From the NCBI GenBank assembly GCA_016930835.1, contig JAFGGA010000197.1, forward strand, positions 1 through 44,459: 44,459 nt of DNA, given 5' to 3'. Position 1 is the stretch's first letter; each line of letters begins with the position of its first letter. Under the pieces are notes generated by a model. It made no database searches, had not been told where the DNA came from, and saw nothing but the letters and a program-made list of their open reading frames with translations. Below, in pieces: positions 8,845 through 16,853 of this stretch. This DNA is from Deltaproteobacteria bacterium. GTDB lineage: Bacteria; Desulfobacterota; DSM-4660; Desulfatiglandales; HGW-15. The translations under genes were made by a program, and so were the position numbers.

Positions 8845-8873
8845 TTGACATGTTAGAATTCCCAAATTAAGAT
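8845..8873 (+). promoter_or_regulatory. Predicted sigma-70 promoter of the dtxR-like gene
   Basis: A perfect TTGACA (8845-8850) and a TAAGAT (8868-8873, 4/6 to TATAAT) are separated by 17 bases. The operator-like palindrome begins 18 bases after the -10 element, where it could block transcription. Confidence 0.6.
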
Positions 8874-8890
8874 ATGAAACCAAAATAAAG

Positions 8891-8904
8891 TTAGGGGGAT
8901 CTAA
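8891..8904. promoter_or_regulatory. Operator-like palindrome before the dtxR-like gene
   Basis: TTAG-GGGGAT-CTAA, an inverted repeat with a six-base centre. The same arrangement with nearly the same centre (TTAG-GTGGAA-CTAA) occurs at 9549-9562. Placed between the predicted promoter and the dtxR-like gene, it suggests self-regulation. That this protein binds it is inferred. Confidence 0.55.
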
Positions 8905-8935
8905 TTATATTTTAACCTTAACAATAGGTATTGTT

Positions 8936-9484
8936 ATGATCCAAAATCAACACTTAACATCCACTATGGAAGATTATCTGGAGACAATCTTCATCCTAAG
9001 CAGGGAAAAAGGGGCTATTCGTATCAAGAACATCGCAAAAAGACTTGGCGTCAAGATGCCCACGGTGACCAATATGCTTAAAAATCTCAATGAAAAGGGA
9101 TTTATTGACTATGAAAAACATGAATTTCTGGAATTGACGGAAAAAGGTCTTGCAATCGGAAAAGAGATTGATCGAAGGCATGAAATCATTCGGAGCTTTT
9201 TGACCGATATCCTGAAGATTGATTACTGGTTAGCAGATGAAGAGGCATGCAAGATGGAACACGGAATGAGTCCTGAAACTCTAAACCGATTAATCAAGTT
9301 TATCGATTTTGTTCAGTCATGCCCCATGACAGGGGAAAGCTGGCTTAAATATTTCAACGAATACTGTCAATTCGGATTTGAAACGGAGAAGTGCTTAGAG
9401 CATATGGAAAAATTTTCAAAAGAGGACAAAAAAGAATTAATACTCAGAAAAAAGAAAGACGAAAATAGGCATCAGTTATCATAA
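8936..9484 (+). CDS. DtxR/MntR family metal-dependent repressor
   Basis: A 182-residue regulator: winged helix-turn-helix (about 8-75, IKNIAKRLGVKMPTVTNML) followed by the metal-binding and dimerisation helices. The probable metal ligands are D13, E16, H82, C105, E108 and H109. C105-E108-H109 has the spacing of DtxR C102-E105-H106. D13/E16 match MntR D8/E11, where DtxR has Met10. It is therefore a mixture of the two types. The C-terminal part beyond about residue 128 has extra Cys residues (C129, C144, C153) and a charged tail, and there is no SH3 domain. It sits before the feo genes and probably represses them when iron is sufficient. The start ATG has AGG about eight bases before. Confidence 0.88.
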   Translation: MIQNQHLTSTMEDYLETIFILSREKGAIRIKNIAKRLGVKMPTVTNMLKNLNEKGFIDYEKHEFLELTEKGLAIGKEIDRRHEIIRSFLTDILKIDYWLADEEACKMEHGMSPETLNRLIKFIDFVQSCPMTGESWLKYFNEYCQFGFETEKCLEHMEKFSKEDKKELILRKKKDENRHQLS

Positions 9485-9508
9485 CCAAATATGCTCATTT
9501 TCAATCAT

Positions 9509-9538
9509 ATGGGCCATGTATGACGGCCTGTTTTTTTT
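9509..9538 (+). terminator. Candidate terminator after the dtxR-like gene
   Basis: ATGGGCC (9509-9515) can pair with GGCCTGT (9525-9531), with two G-U pairs, around a nine-base loop. It is followed by a run of eight T. The stem is modest, so strength is uncertain. Confidence 0.5.
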
Positions 9539-9541
9539 GAC

Positions 9542-9569
9542 AATAAAATTAGGTGGAACTAATTTTATT
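9542..9569. promoter_or_regulatory. Strong 11-bp palindromic operator before the helical gene and feoAB
   Basis: AATAAAATTAG (9542-9552) and CTAATTTTATT (9559-9569) are exact inverted repeats around a six-base centre GTGGAA. The inner part TTAG-GTGGAA-CTAA matches the site before the dtxR-like gene, so both are probably bound by the same metal repressor. A promoter must overlap or lie just upstream. The palindrome lies 14 bases before the ATG at 9583. Confidence 0.65.
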
Positions 9570-9582
9570 AGGAATTCAAAAT

Positions 9583-9876
9583 ATGGAATCATCGAATAAA
9601 AAAGAACTGCTACAGGTCATTGATAACAGCACCCAACACCTACATGAACAGATAGATATGCATCGGCATCTCGTGAACAGCATACTGAATCAAAGAGTTA
9701 GCGAAGGCACGTTAAAAGATATCACTTTGCCTTTTCATTCCAAGGCCGATGAAAATCTGAAGCAGGCCATCCAGGAAGCCATTGAGGTCCTGGAAGAGAG
9801 CAGGAAGGCCTTTAAGTCAAAGAGGCTTGAGACCCTGCGAAAGAAGCTCACGGATGTATTGATAGAATCCAGGTAG
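9583..9876 (+). CDS. Small helical protein in the iron cluster, unknown function
   Basis: I do not recognise this 97-residue protein. It is predicted to be almost all alpha-helix with heptad-like spacing (ENLKQAIQEAIEVLEESRKA), so a coiled coil or four-helix bundle is likely. It has no signal peptide, membrane helix or Cys. I take the ATG at 9583 as start; an upstream GTG at 9553 would put the start inside the operator palindrome. The operator before it and feoA after it suggest expression under iron limitation. Histidines in HLHEQIDMHRHL could bind metal, but this is a guess. Confidence 0.65.
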   Translation: MESSNKKELLQVIDNSTQHLHEQIDMHRHLVNSILNQRVSEGTLKDITLPFHSKADENLKQAIQEAIEVLEESRKAFKSKRLETLRKKLTDVLIESR

Positions 9877-9955
9877 TGTTTCGCACTACGCATTAGGAAA
9901 TGAAACATTTCAGGAATGTCTTACGGTCTCCTGTCTTTAGGGCGCGGAGAAAGTG

Positions 9956-9999
9956 AAGGCGTAACACGGTGTTTGAATAAAAACCGGTTACGCCTTTTT
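9956..9999 (+). terminator. Strong hairpin with T-run just before feoA
   Basis: AAGGCGTAAC (9956-9965) pairs exactly with GTTACGCCTT (9987-9996), and CGGT/ACCG extend the stem past a one-base bulge. A T-run ends at 9999. This is a classic intrinsic terminator. It lies 80 bases after the helical gene and only 29 bases before the feoA start, so it is either the end of that gene's transcript or an attenuator controlling feoAB. Another small hairpin (GAAATG/CATTTC, near 9898-9912) lies upstream. Confidence 0.75.
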
Positions 10000-10028
10000 G
10001 TTTGGATAACAGGAAAGGAGAAAAATTT

Positions 10029-10247
10029 ATGACCTTGGATCAGATGAAACCCAGCAGTGAAGGGCGCATTAAGAGGATTTCCGTGAAGGATAAATTGGGA
10101 CAGAGATTAATGGACATGGGGGTATATGCGGGGCTCCGGTTAAAGGTTATCCGCAACGCCCCCTTGGAAGATCCCATGGAGATCGAGTTGGATGGATATT
10201 TTGTCAGCCTCCGGCACGATGAAGCCCGCTTTGTGGAGGTGGAATAA
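10029..10247 (+). CDS. feoA: Ferrous iron transport protein A
   Basis: A 72-residue SH3-like cytosolic protein that assists FeoB in Fe2+ uptake. Typical FeoA features are the opening TLDQMKPSSEGRIKRI, the LGQRLMDMGVYAGLRLKVI segment, and the closing VSLRHDEARFVEV. The frame is open upstream to 10002, but the ATG at 10029 has AAAGGAG eight bases before and is the clear start. The feoA stop is one base before the feoB GTG, so they are co-translated. Confidence 0.95.
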   Translation: MTLDQMKPSSEGRIKRISVKDKLGQRLMDMGVYAGLRLKVIRNAPLEDPMEIELDGYFVSLRHDEARFVEVE

Positions 10248-10248
10248 G

Positions 10249-12720
10249 GTGCAAAGCGAAAAGATACTCGTGGCCCTGGCAGGCCAGCCCAACTGCGGCA
10301 AATCCACGGTGTTTAACGCCCTGACCGGAGCAAGCCAGCATGTGGCCAACTATCCCGGTGTGACCGTGGACAAAATGACAGGATGGTACCGGCATAACGG
10401 TCGCAAGGTGGAGGTGGTGGATCTGCCGGGGAGCTACAGCCTGACTTCCTATTCTCCAGAGGAAAGGGTGTCCAGGGACTTCATTCTCCATGAAAAACCA
10501 TCCGTTACAGTGAATGTCATGGATGCTTCAAACCTCAAAAGATGTCTCTATCTGACCTTTCAGCTTCTGGAGATGGATATTCCGGTCATATTGAATCTGA
10601 ACATGATGGATGTGGTGAAACAGCGAAAGCTCGATATAGACACCGACAAACTGTCCAACCGGTTGGGCATAGCCGTGGTGCCTACAGCCATGAAGCAGGG
10701 CCGCGGGAAAAAGGAGCTCATGGAAGCCATAGACAAGGTTGCCTTATCCGAACATACGGTCCGTGCCGCGCGCATTGAATATGGTGAGATGGAGCCGGTT
10801 ATCAGAAATATCATGAAACGGCTTTCATCTGAGACATCCCTTGAGTCCCTTTATCCCATCAGGTGGCTGGCCATCAAGCTCATGGAGGGAGACAGGGAAG
10901 TACAAAGACTGGTTCAAGAAAATCATTCGGATTTCAAATCGTTACTGGCGTATGTGGAAAAACTCCGGGAGGACTTCGAGGCCCTATACGATGAGGCGCC
11001 GGAGGTGCATATTGCCAATCGCAGGTATCAGATGGCTGACGATATTACCCGTGACTGTCTCAGGCTTCCGGCCAGCGCGAAAAGGCCTTTTTCCGACAAA
11101 ATCGACGGCCTGGTCTGTCATCGTATCCTGGGACCCATCATCATGATCGGCGTCATATGGCTTCTGTATTACCTCGCCATTGTACAAGGTTACAACCTGA
11201 CCAATTATACATGGCCGGTTCTGGCCAAGCTGCGCGGGCTTGTGGAGTCCCTGACACCGGACCCGGGGTTTATCGAGATCCCGTTGAGCAGGGCCTTTTT
11301 CCTGTGGGTGGTGGACAGCGTGAACGCACTGTTAAACTACATCCCGATCTTTTTTATACTGTTCGGCCTTATCGCCATACTGGAAGACAGCGGTTACATG
11401 CCCAGAATGGCATTCATCATGGACAGGCTTTTCAGCAGGTACGGGCTCCACGGACAATCCACACTGCCCATGGTCCTGGGTGGCATATATGTCGGAGGCT
11501 GTGCGGTGCCGGCTATCATGTCATGCAAGGGCATCCCTGACGAGCGTTCAAGGCTGGCCACCATCCTAATCATTCCCATGCTCAACTGCCTGGCCAAGGT
11601 CCCCCTTTACGTGCTCCTGATCAACATCTACTTTGCAGCCCACAAGGCATGGGCCATGTTTTTCATCTCCACCATAAGCCTGCTTCTGGTGCTGCCGGTC
11701 TCCAAGATACTGACCTTGACCATTCTCAGGGATAAGGAAACGGCCCCATTTGTCATGGAGATGCCATCCTATCATATGCCCACCATAAGGGGGGTGGTGG
11801 GCCGGGCACTGGAAAGGGTATGGCTCTTTGTCCGCAAAATCACCACCATCGTGGTCTCCGTAGCGGTCATTATATTTATGCTGCTTCAATTTCCGGGTAT
11901 CAGCAAAGATCGTATGGCCTATTACCATGGGGAAAAGGACAAGGCCATCACGGCCTTTCAAAAGAGGATAAAAGGGACCGGTTACGCGGAAGGTCTTCAA
12001 GGAGATAATCTCATGGCCCTGGTCCTTTATTGGGATGAATATATAAGCACCAGGATGACGGTGAAAGACGAAGAGGCTGCTGCAGGGATGAACGCGTCAT
12101 TTAAAGAGAGGAATCCGGTTTTTTTCAGCATTGTCCAGCCCGGCGATGACAAGGACGCCAAGAAGGTAAACAAGGCATTTAAAGGACTATTTAAAGAGCG
12201 CAAGGGAATGCTGCGAGAGATACGAAAGGAGCGCATTGACAACAGCTTTCTGGGAAGGCTGGGAAAATGGATGGAGCCGGTCACCCGTTGGGCCGGCTTT
12301 CACTGGCGGGTGAATGTGGCACTGTTGAGCGCCCTGGCGGCCAAAGAGAGCAGCGTGGCCACCCTGGGTGCCTTGTATGAACAGGAAGAAGAGGGCGAGG
12401 CCCTGGAAAAGCGAATGGCCAAGGGAGAGGAAGGATTTACCCCTCTGCATGCCTTGGCGTTGATGCTTTTTATGGTGCTTTACCCCCCATGCCTGGCAAC
12501 CGCAATCGCGGTGAAAATTCAGGCCGGCTCGGCAAGATGGATGCTCTTCTCGATAATCTATCCCATGGTTCTGGGGATAGCGGTTGCCATTCTGGTCTTT
12601 TCATTAGGAAGTGCCCTTGGATTATCAGGTCTGCAGGCCATGTTCGCATTCTATGGTCTTGCCCTCGCCCTGACCATTTTCATGGGCTTGTATAAAAACA
12701 AACTAGATAACATTGATTAA
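10249..12720 (+). CDS. feoB: Ferrous iron transporter B (GTP-dependent membrane permease)
   Basis: An 823-residue inner-membrane Fe2+ transporter. The N-terminal G domain has G1 GQPNCGKST (12-20), G3 DLPG (58-61) and G4 NMMD. This is followed by a helical guanine-dissociation-inhibitor region, then membrane segments with the two Gate-type halves and the conserved GGCAVPAIMSCKG signature. I place the start at GTG 10249 with GGAGG nine bases before; the frame extends upstream inside feoA, but that is not needed. A long charged segment between two late membrane helices (about residues 570-680) makes the protein longer than the usual 700-770 residues. It is downstream of feoA and upstream of exported iron-associated proteins, and is probably under the DtxR-like repressor. 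Confidence 0.96.
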   Translation: MQSEKILVALAGQPNCGKSTVFNALTGASQHVANYPGVTVDKMTGWYRHNGRKVEVVDLPGSYSLTSYSPEERVSRDFILHEKPSVTVNVMDASNLKRCLYLTFQLLEMDIPVILNLNMMDVVKQRKLDIDTDKLSNRLGIAVVPTAMKQGRGKKELMEAIDKVALSEHTVRAARIEYGEMEPVIRNIMKRLSSETSLESLYPIRWLAIKLMEGDREVQRLVQENHSDFKSLLAYVEKLREDFEALYDEAPEVHIANRRYQMADDITRDCLRLPASAKRPFSDKIDGLVCHRILGPIIMIGVIWLLYYLAIVQGYNLTNYTWPVLAKLRGLVESLTPDPGFIEIPLSRAFFLWVVDSVNALLNYIPIFFILFGLIAILEDSGYMPRMAFIMDRLFSRYGLHGQSTLPMVLGGIYVGGCAVPAIMSCKGIPDERSRLATILIIPMLNCLAKVPLYVLLINIYFAAHKAWAMFFISTISLLLVLPVSKILTLTILRDKETAPFVMEMPSYHMPTIRGVVGRALERVWLFVRKITTIVVSVAVIIFMLLQFPGISKDRMAYYHGEKDKAITAFQKRIKGTGYAEGLQGDNLMALVLYWDEYISTRMTVKDEEAAAGMNASFKERNPVFFSIVQPGDDKDAKKVNKAFKGLFKERKGMLREIRKERIDNSFLGRLGKWMEPVTRWAGFHWRVNVALLSALAAKESSVATLGALYEQEEEGEALEKRMAKGEEGFTPLHALALMLFMVLYPPCLATAIAVKIQAGSARWMLFSIIYPMVLGIAVAILVFSLGSALGLSGLQAMFAFYGLALALTIFMGLYKNKLDNID

Positions 12721-12733
12721 GGAGGCATGAAAA

Positions 12734-13057
12734 ATGGTTGGAAGAAAAAGATTATTTATTGGGATTCTGGCTGTGGGGATTTTCGTTTCCATTCAGGCAT
12801 ACGCCCACACGCCCCTTTGTTCCTGTTATGACAATGGCGATGGGAGCGTTACCTGCGAGGGTGGTTTTTCAGACGGATCTTCCGCGTCCGGGGTGCAGAT
12901 GCGTGTTGAGGACAAGAGCGGCAAGGTATTGATCAAAGGTAAGATGGACGAGGACAGCGAATATACCTTTAACAAGCCTTCAGGTCCGTACAAGGTCATA
13001 TTTGACGCCGGGGAAGGGCACGTCCTTGAAGTCGATGGCAAAGAGATTGTTGAATAA
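12734..13057 (+). CDS. Exported small Cys-rich protein of the feo cluster
   Basis: A 107-residue protein with a signal peptide (positively charged MVGRKR, hydrophobic core, cleavage expected after AYA). The mature form should begin HTPLCSCYDNGDGSVTCEGG, with an N-terminal His and three Cys, and the rest resembles a small beta-sandwich (YKVIFDAGEGHVLEVDGKE). GGAGG lies eight bases before the ATG and overlaps the intergenic gap to feoB, so it belongs to the feo operon. It probably binds metal in the periplasm and may hand iron to FeoB. The family is known to me only as a feo neighbour, so the role is inferred. Confidence 0.7.
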   Translation: MVGRKRLFIGILAVGIFVSIQAYAHTPLCSCYDNGDGSVTCEGGFSDGSSASGVQMRVEDKSGKVLIKGKMDEDSEYTFNKPSGPYKVIFDAGEGHVLEVDGKEIVE

Positions 13058-13119
13058 CTTATGGCGAAAAAGTTTTTGAAAACAAAACATATTCACTGTC
13101 TCATCATTGTCCACACATC

Positions 13120-13147
13120 CGTCATTCCGGCGGAGGCCGGAATCCAG
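13120..13147. repeat. Dispersed palindromic repeat, copy B (inverted orientation)
   Basis: CGTCATTCCGG, a short GC-rich centre and CCGGAATCCAG form a hairpin-capable palindrome, the reverse orientation of the other copies. It sits in the 167-base gap between two exported-protein genes. Confidence 0.7.
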
Positions 13148-13224
13148 TGGCTTTTCAGCATGACGAACCGTGAATACTATAATGAGACGATTAAAAATAT
13201 TGAAACAAGAAAGGAGATTGCTCA

Positions 13225-14025
13225 ATGAAAAAAATAATATTCGTACTGATGGGATTAGCAATAATAGCCGCTGCAATGCCTGCTATGGCCCATTTTCAGA
13301 TGATCTACACACCTGAGTCAGCATTGGGAAAGGCACAAAAAATCGACCTTAAACTGGTCTTTACTCACCCGTTTGAGGCCGGGCATACCATGGATATGGG
13401 TAACCCGGAGCAATTTTTTGTGGTTAAAAAAGGGGAAAAAGAGGACCTGCTTGGAAGCCTGAAACCGGTTACATGGATCAGCTTGACCAACAGCGGCTCC
13501 GCCTATGAGGCATCATACCGGCTTCGCGGAATGGGCGATAATATTTTCTGCCTGGTGCCTTCTCCCTATCTGGAAAAAGAGGAGGATTGCTATATCCAGC
13601 AGATCACCAAAATGGTTATCAACACCGGCGGTTTTCCCACGGACTGGGATGCAGAGATCGGCCTGCCAGCGGAGATTGTCTCCCTTGACAAGCCCTATGC
13701 CCTCTGGACCGGGAATGTCTTCAGGGGGATCGTCAAAGGCGGCGGCAAACCCGTACCTCATGCGGAGATCGAAGTGGAATATATGAATCATGCACCCATC
13801 ATGGATAAAAATGCCTTTGCCCGGGAAGCTGAGGTCGAGGCTCCCCAGGACGCTTTTGTCACCATGACCATCAAGGCCAATGTAAATGGAGAGTTTTCAT
13901 TCGGCGTCCCCCGGGCGGGTTGGTGGGGCTTTTGCGCCCTGGGTGTAGGCCCGGTAAAGGAGCACAAGGGTAAAGAATTGTCCCAGGACGCGGTCATATG
14001 GGTCCAGGCAAGGGATATGAAATAG
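13225..14025 (+). CDS. DUF4198 family exported protein
   Basis: A 266-residue periplasmic protein with a clear signal peptide (cleavage expected after AMA) giving a mature N-terminal His (HFQMIYTPES). The family (DUF4198, related to the NikK component of nickel/cobalt uptake) has this His at the mature N terminus and is linked to metal transport. The C-terminal part has a carboxypeptidase-regulatory-like beta-sandwich region (NVFRGIVKGGGKPVPHAEIEVEY). GAAAGGAG precedes the ATG. It follows the feo genes and precedes a porin, so it is likely to work with iron passage through the envelope. A terminal-His metal site is inferred from the family. Confidence 0.82.
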   Translation: MKKIIFVLMGLAIIAAAMPAMAHFQMIYTPESALGKAQKIDLKLVFTHPFEAGHTMDMGNPEQFFVVKKGEKEDLLGSLKPVTWISLTNSGSAYEASYRLRGMGDNIFCLVPSPYLEKEEDCYIQQITKMVINTGGFPTDWDAEIGLPAEIVSLDKPYALWTGNVFRGIVKGGGKPVPHAEIEVEYMNHAPIMDKNAFAREAEVEAPQDAFVTMTIKANVNGEFSFGVPRAGWWGFCALGVGPVKEHKGKELSQDAVIWVQARDMK

Positions 14026-14041
14026 AGGGAGGAATGATTTA

Positions 14042-15184
14042 ATGAATAAATCAAGTAAAACATTTTTATGCCTGTTTATTTTTGTGGCGATGTTCTCATC
14101 GCTGGTTGTTGCGGAAGAAAAATCCAATGATGAATTAACCGAGGCCATTCAGATGATGAAGAACAGTATAATCTTCAGTGGGGCTATCGAGCTTGACTAC
14201 GGTTATGCTGGTGACAGTGATACGGGAGATGACACGATCAACGACTCCACGTCTGATCTGGATGTCGGAACGGTTGAGCTGGGAGCGGAAATCGCTCTCC
14301 ACGAATACGCAACCGGTAGTGTCGTGTTTAAGGCAGAGGGACTCGACGCTGATGACCATGTGTTTTGCGATGAGGCCGTCATCGATATCCGGAAAGAGGG
14401 GTTTGCGCCATATTTAACATTGGGAAAAAGAGGGCTGCCCTTCGGGGTGTTTGAAAGCCATCTGATAACCGATCCATTAACACAGGACCTCTATGAGATT
14501 GCGGATACGGGCATGACCGTCGGTTTCACTCCCGGGGTATCCGGTTTGGATATTTCCCTGACCGTATATAAGGGAGAGGCCTTGATGACGCATATGCTAG
14601 AGGGGGCCTACGGGCTGGACAGGACATATCTTGACGCCGCCGCTGTCCTTCCGGCCTGGAGAACAGGCGGGATGAGTGCATCCTATATGGAGACCGATGA
14701 GGTTTCATCGTTTATCGGCCATATGACCCTGGAGCCCATGGAAGGCATGACCCTGGGTGTGTTCTACAACTCAGAGCCGGGTGATGGCCAACGTAACAAC
14801 ACCCTGGGCGGTATGTTCCACTTTGAGATATCCAGACTGACACTGGACACGGAATATATTACGGCGGTTCAAAGAGAGACGGATTCAGCGGACAATCTGG
14901 AGCACAAAGAATCGGCGTTATCCGGGGCCGTGGCCTTTCAATTTGTGGATAAGCTTGAGGCTGCCTTGCGCTATGAAGTTTTTGATGATGATATCTCCGG
15001 CGACCAGGATGGTCACCTGGAGGATAGATACAGTCTGGGATTAAACTACACCTTGATCGAGAAGGATCATTTTGCCACTGGTCTTTCATTCGAATACAGG
15101 CAGAGCAGCTACGAAAAGGCTGCCGCTAGCACGACTGATGACAACCTCAACGAATTTTTCGCCAGAATGGGACTCGAGTTTTAA
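14042..15184 (+). CDS. LbtU-type outer-membrane beta-barrel (siderophore/iron porin)
   Basis: A 380-residue protein with a signal peptide (cleavage near VVA-EEKS), an N-terminal helical segment typical of these porins (about 25-48), then alternating short beta strands and acidic loops, ending in LNEFFARMGLEF. The C-terminal Phe is typical of outer-membrane barrels. It resembles LbtU, the TonB-independent siderophore porin described in Legionella, and OprP-like barrels. The GGAGG before the ATG and a 17-base gap to the DUF4198 gene place it in the same unit. It probably lets ferrous iron or iron chelates through the outer membrane. Acidic loops (GDSDTGDDTINDSTSD) could attract cations. The substrate is inferred. 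Confidence 0.75.
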   Translation: MNKSSKTFLCLFIFVAMFSSLVVAEEKSNDELTEAIQMMKNSIIFSGAIELDYGYAGDSDTGDDTINDSTSDLDVGTVELGAEIALHEYATGSVVFKAEGLDADDHVFCDEAVIDIRKEGFAPYLTLGKRGLPFGVFESHLITDPLTQDLYEIADTGMTVGFTPGVSGLDISLTVYKGEALMTHMLEGAYGLDRTYLDAAAVLPAWRTGGMSASYMETDEVSSFIGHMTLEPMEGMTLGVFYNSEPGDGQRNNTLGGMFHFEISRLTLDTEYITAVQRETDSADNLEHKESALSGAVAFQFVDKLEAALRYEVFDDDISGDQDGHLEDRYSLGLNYTLIEKDHFATGLSFEYRQSSYEKAAASTTDDNLNEFFARMGLEF

Positions 15185-15287
15185 GATTGACATTCAATTT
15201 TAACCTTATCTCAGGGCATGCTCGCAGGTTCGATGCTGAGAAACGGGATCAAATCCGTACGAAGCCCTCACCTGTTTCGTTCATTTC

Positions 15288-15328
15288 CTCCCCATAGGGG
15301 GAGTCATGGGCCGCCTCCAAGGCGGCCC
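15288..15328. repeat. Two adjacent hairpins in the gap before the MATE gene
   Basis: A small CTCCCC/GGGGAG hairpin is followed by a perfect nine-base-pair stem (GGGCCGCCT 15308-15316 with AGGCGGCCC 15320-15328, loop CCA). No T-run follows, so this is not a classic terminator. It may be a mobile palindrome or an RNA structure. The remainder of the 294-base gap (15185-15478) holds no gene. Confidence 0.5.
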
Positions 15329-15478
15329 TGAACCCATCACACGGCAATCCTATGGAATTGGAAACAAAATGCGGGCAGTGCAATAAATTATCTCTCGATT
15401 CCGTCTTATCAGTTCGGGCATGAATCAAACGAGTTTGATAGTCGCCTGAACACAAAAGCACCTCGGAGAGAAAACCTG

Positions 15479-16600
15479 ATGAATGGACGAAAGAAGGCCG
15501 AAAAGGACAACAGAAAATTTATGCTGGAAACCCCTATACCAAAACTCCTAACCAAGATGTCTGTGCCCATGATGATCGCCATGACGGTAAACGGGCTGTA
15601 TTATCTTGCGGATGCCGCTTTTGTAGGAAACACAGTGGGAGTGAACGGAGTCGCGGCCCTGGCCGTTGGATTTCCCGTAGACATGTTTATCCTTTCAGTA
15701 GCTTTGATGTGCGCCTTAGGGACGGCTTCAATGCTGTCCCTGGAATTGGGAAAAGGGCGATATCATGAGGCGAGCAATGTCCTGAAAAACGCCATATTGT
15801 TTACCGCGGGCCTTAGCGTCTTGTTATCCATTGCGATTTTCATCTTCAAACACAGACTACTGCTATTCCTGGGAGCTGATGGGGATATCTATCCCCATGC
15901 TGATCATTATTATTCGGTTATTGTCCCGGGGTTTATCTTAGTCCTCTTGAGTTTTTTGTTAACCAACAGTATCAGGGCCGAAGGTAAAGCCAAACTGGCG
16001 GCGATTGTGAATATATCCATTAAATACCACGGTGCTCCCCTGGACCTTTCCGTCTTTGGGATAATCAATCGGGTCCTGGTATTTATCACCATGCCCGTCA
16101 ACGGAATCGGCCAGGGCGTCCAGGCCATCGTGGGATATAATTACGGGGCGGGAAGTATAAACCGTGTCAAAAAGGCACTTCGTTTCGGTTATTTATATTC
16201 ATTGATCTTCGGAGGATTGCTCTTTTTCCTGCTCTTTGGCTTCCCTGAAAAGGTTATTTCGCTTTTTACGAATGACGGATCTCTGATGTTAGCGGGGACC
16301 GGGCCATTAAGGATATCAACCTTTCTGGTTCCCCTTATCGGCATCCAGGTTGTCACCTATTTCTACTATATTGCCGTGCAAGATGTCTTTAAATGCCTGG
16401 TTACATCGGTATGCAGGCATATCTTTTTTCTTATTCCGCTTGTTCTTATTCTGCCCTATTTTTGCGGCGTAAGTGGGATATGGCAAGCCTTTCCTGTTGC
16501 GGATCTCATTGCGGCCGGTTTTTGTATCATGCTTATTCGTTCCAATTTTAACGGATCGCATCAGATGGAGATCCTTACCTTGAATGACGATGATGCCTGA
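15479..16600 (+). CDS. MATE family transporter, apparently missing an internal segment
   Basis: A 373-residue multi-helix protein of the MATE (multidrug and toxin extrusion) family: the N-terminal half begins TPIPKLLTKMSVPMMIAMTV and contains LYYLADAAFVGN. The normal mid-protein segment is missing: SIRAEGKAKLAAIVN runs directly into ISIKYHGAPLDLSVFGIINRV. Family members have about 80 more residues here (the end of the first half and the start of the second), and total about 450. The loss is in frame, and the flanking parts look well conserved. It may be non-functional or a reduced transporter. GGAGAG before the ATG gives the start. The gene follows the porin in the same direction but 294 bases away. 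Confidence 0.75.
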   Translation: MNGRKKAEKDNRKFMLETPIPKLLTKMSVPMMIAMTVNGLYYLADAAFVGNTVGVNGVAALAVGFPVDMFILSVALMCALGTASMLSLELGKGRYHEASNVLKNAILFTAGLSVLLSIAIFIFKHRLLLFLGADGDIYPHADHYYSVIVPGFILVLLSFLLTNSIRAEGKAKLAAIVNISIKYHGAPLDLSVFGIINRVLVFITMPVNGIGQGVQAIVGYNYGAGSINRVKKALRFGYLYSLIFGGLLFFLLFGFPEKVISLFTNDGSLMLAGTGPLRISTFLVPLIGIQVVTYFYYIAVQDVFKCLVTSVCRHIFFLIPLVLILPYFCGVSGIWQAFPVADLIAAGFCIMLIRSNFNGSHQMEILTLNDDDA

Positions 16601-16853
16601 TCATGCCTCAAACGCTTAATATCATTCGACCAATATCAAACTTTTTTTAGGTACCGCTCATGTCAAAAGGCCTTTCAATGCGGGTGTTGCATCCTCATTT
16701 CAATATTTTCTCTCCGTACCTTCCGTGTCCTCCTCAAAGGATTAAATCGGAAATCCCGATATCTTTCAAAAAAATCATCGAATTTTCCAGTTTGACAAAT
16801 CCAATCATCCCCACCAAGATACGCCTGATTTAAGGAAAGTAGAAGATCTCTTT

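Noticed and set aside
9877-10028. A metal-sensing riboswitch (NiCo or Moco type) before feoA
   Set aside because: I could not match the conserved sequence blocks of either class; only a terminator hairpin and one small stem are visible.
15288-15328. Hairpins as the terminator of the porin gene
   Set aside because: The stem is perfect but no T-run follows, and it is about 100 bases after the gene.
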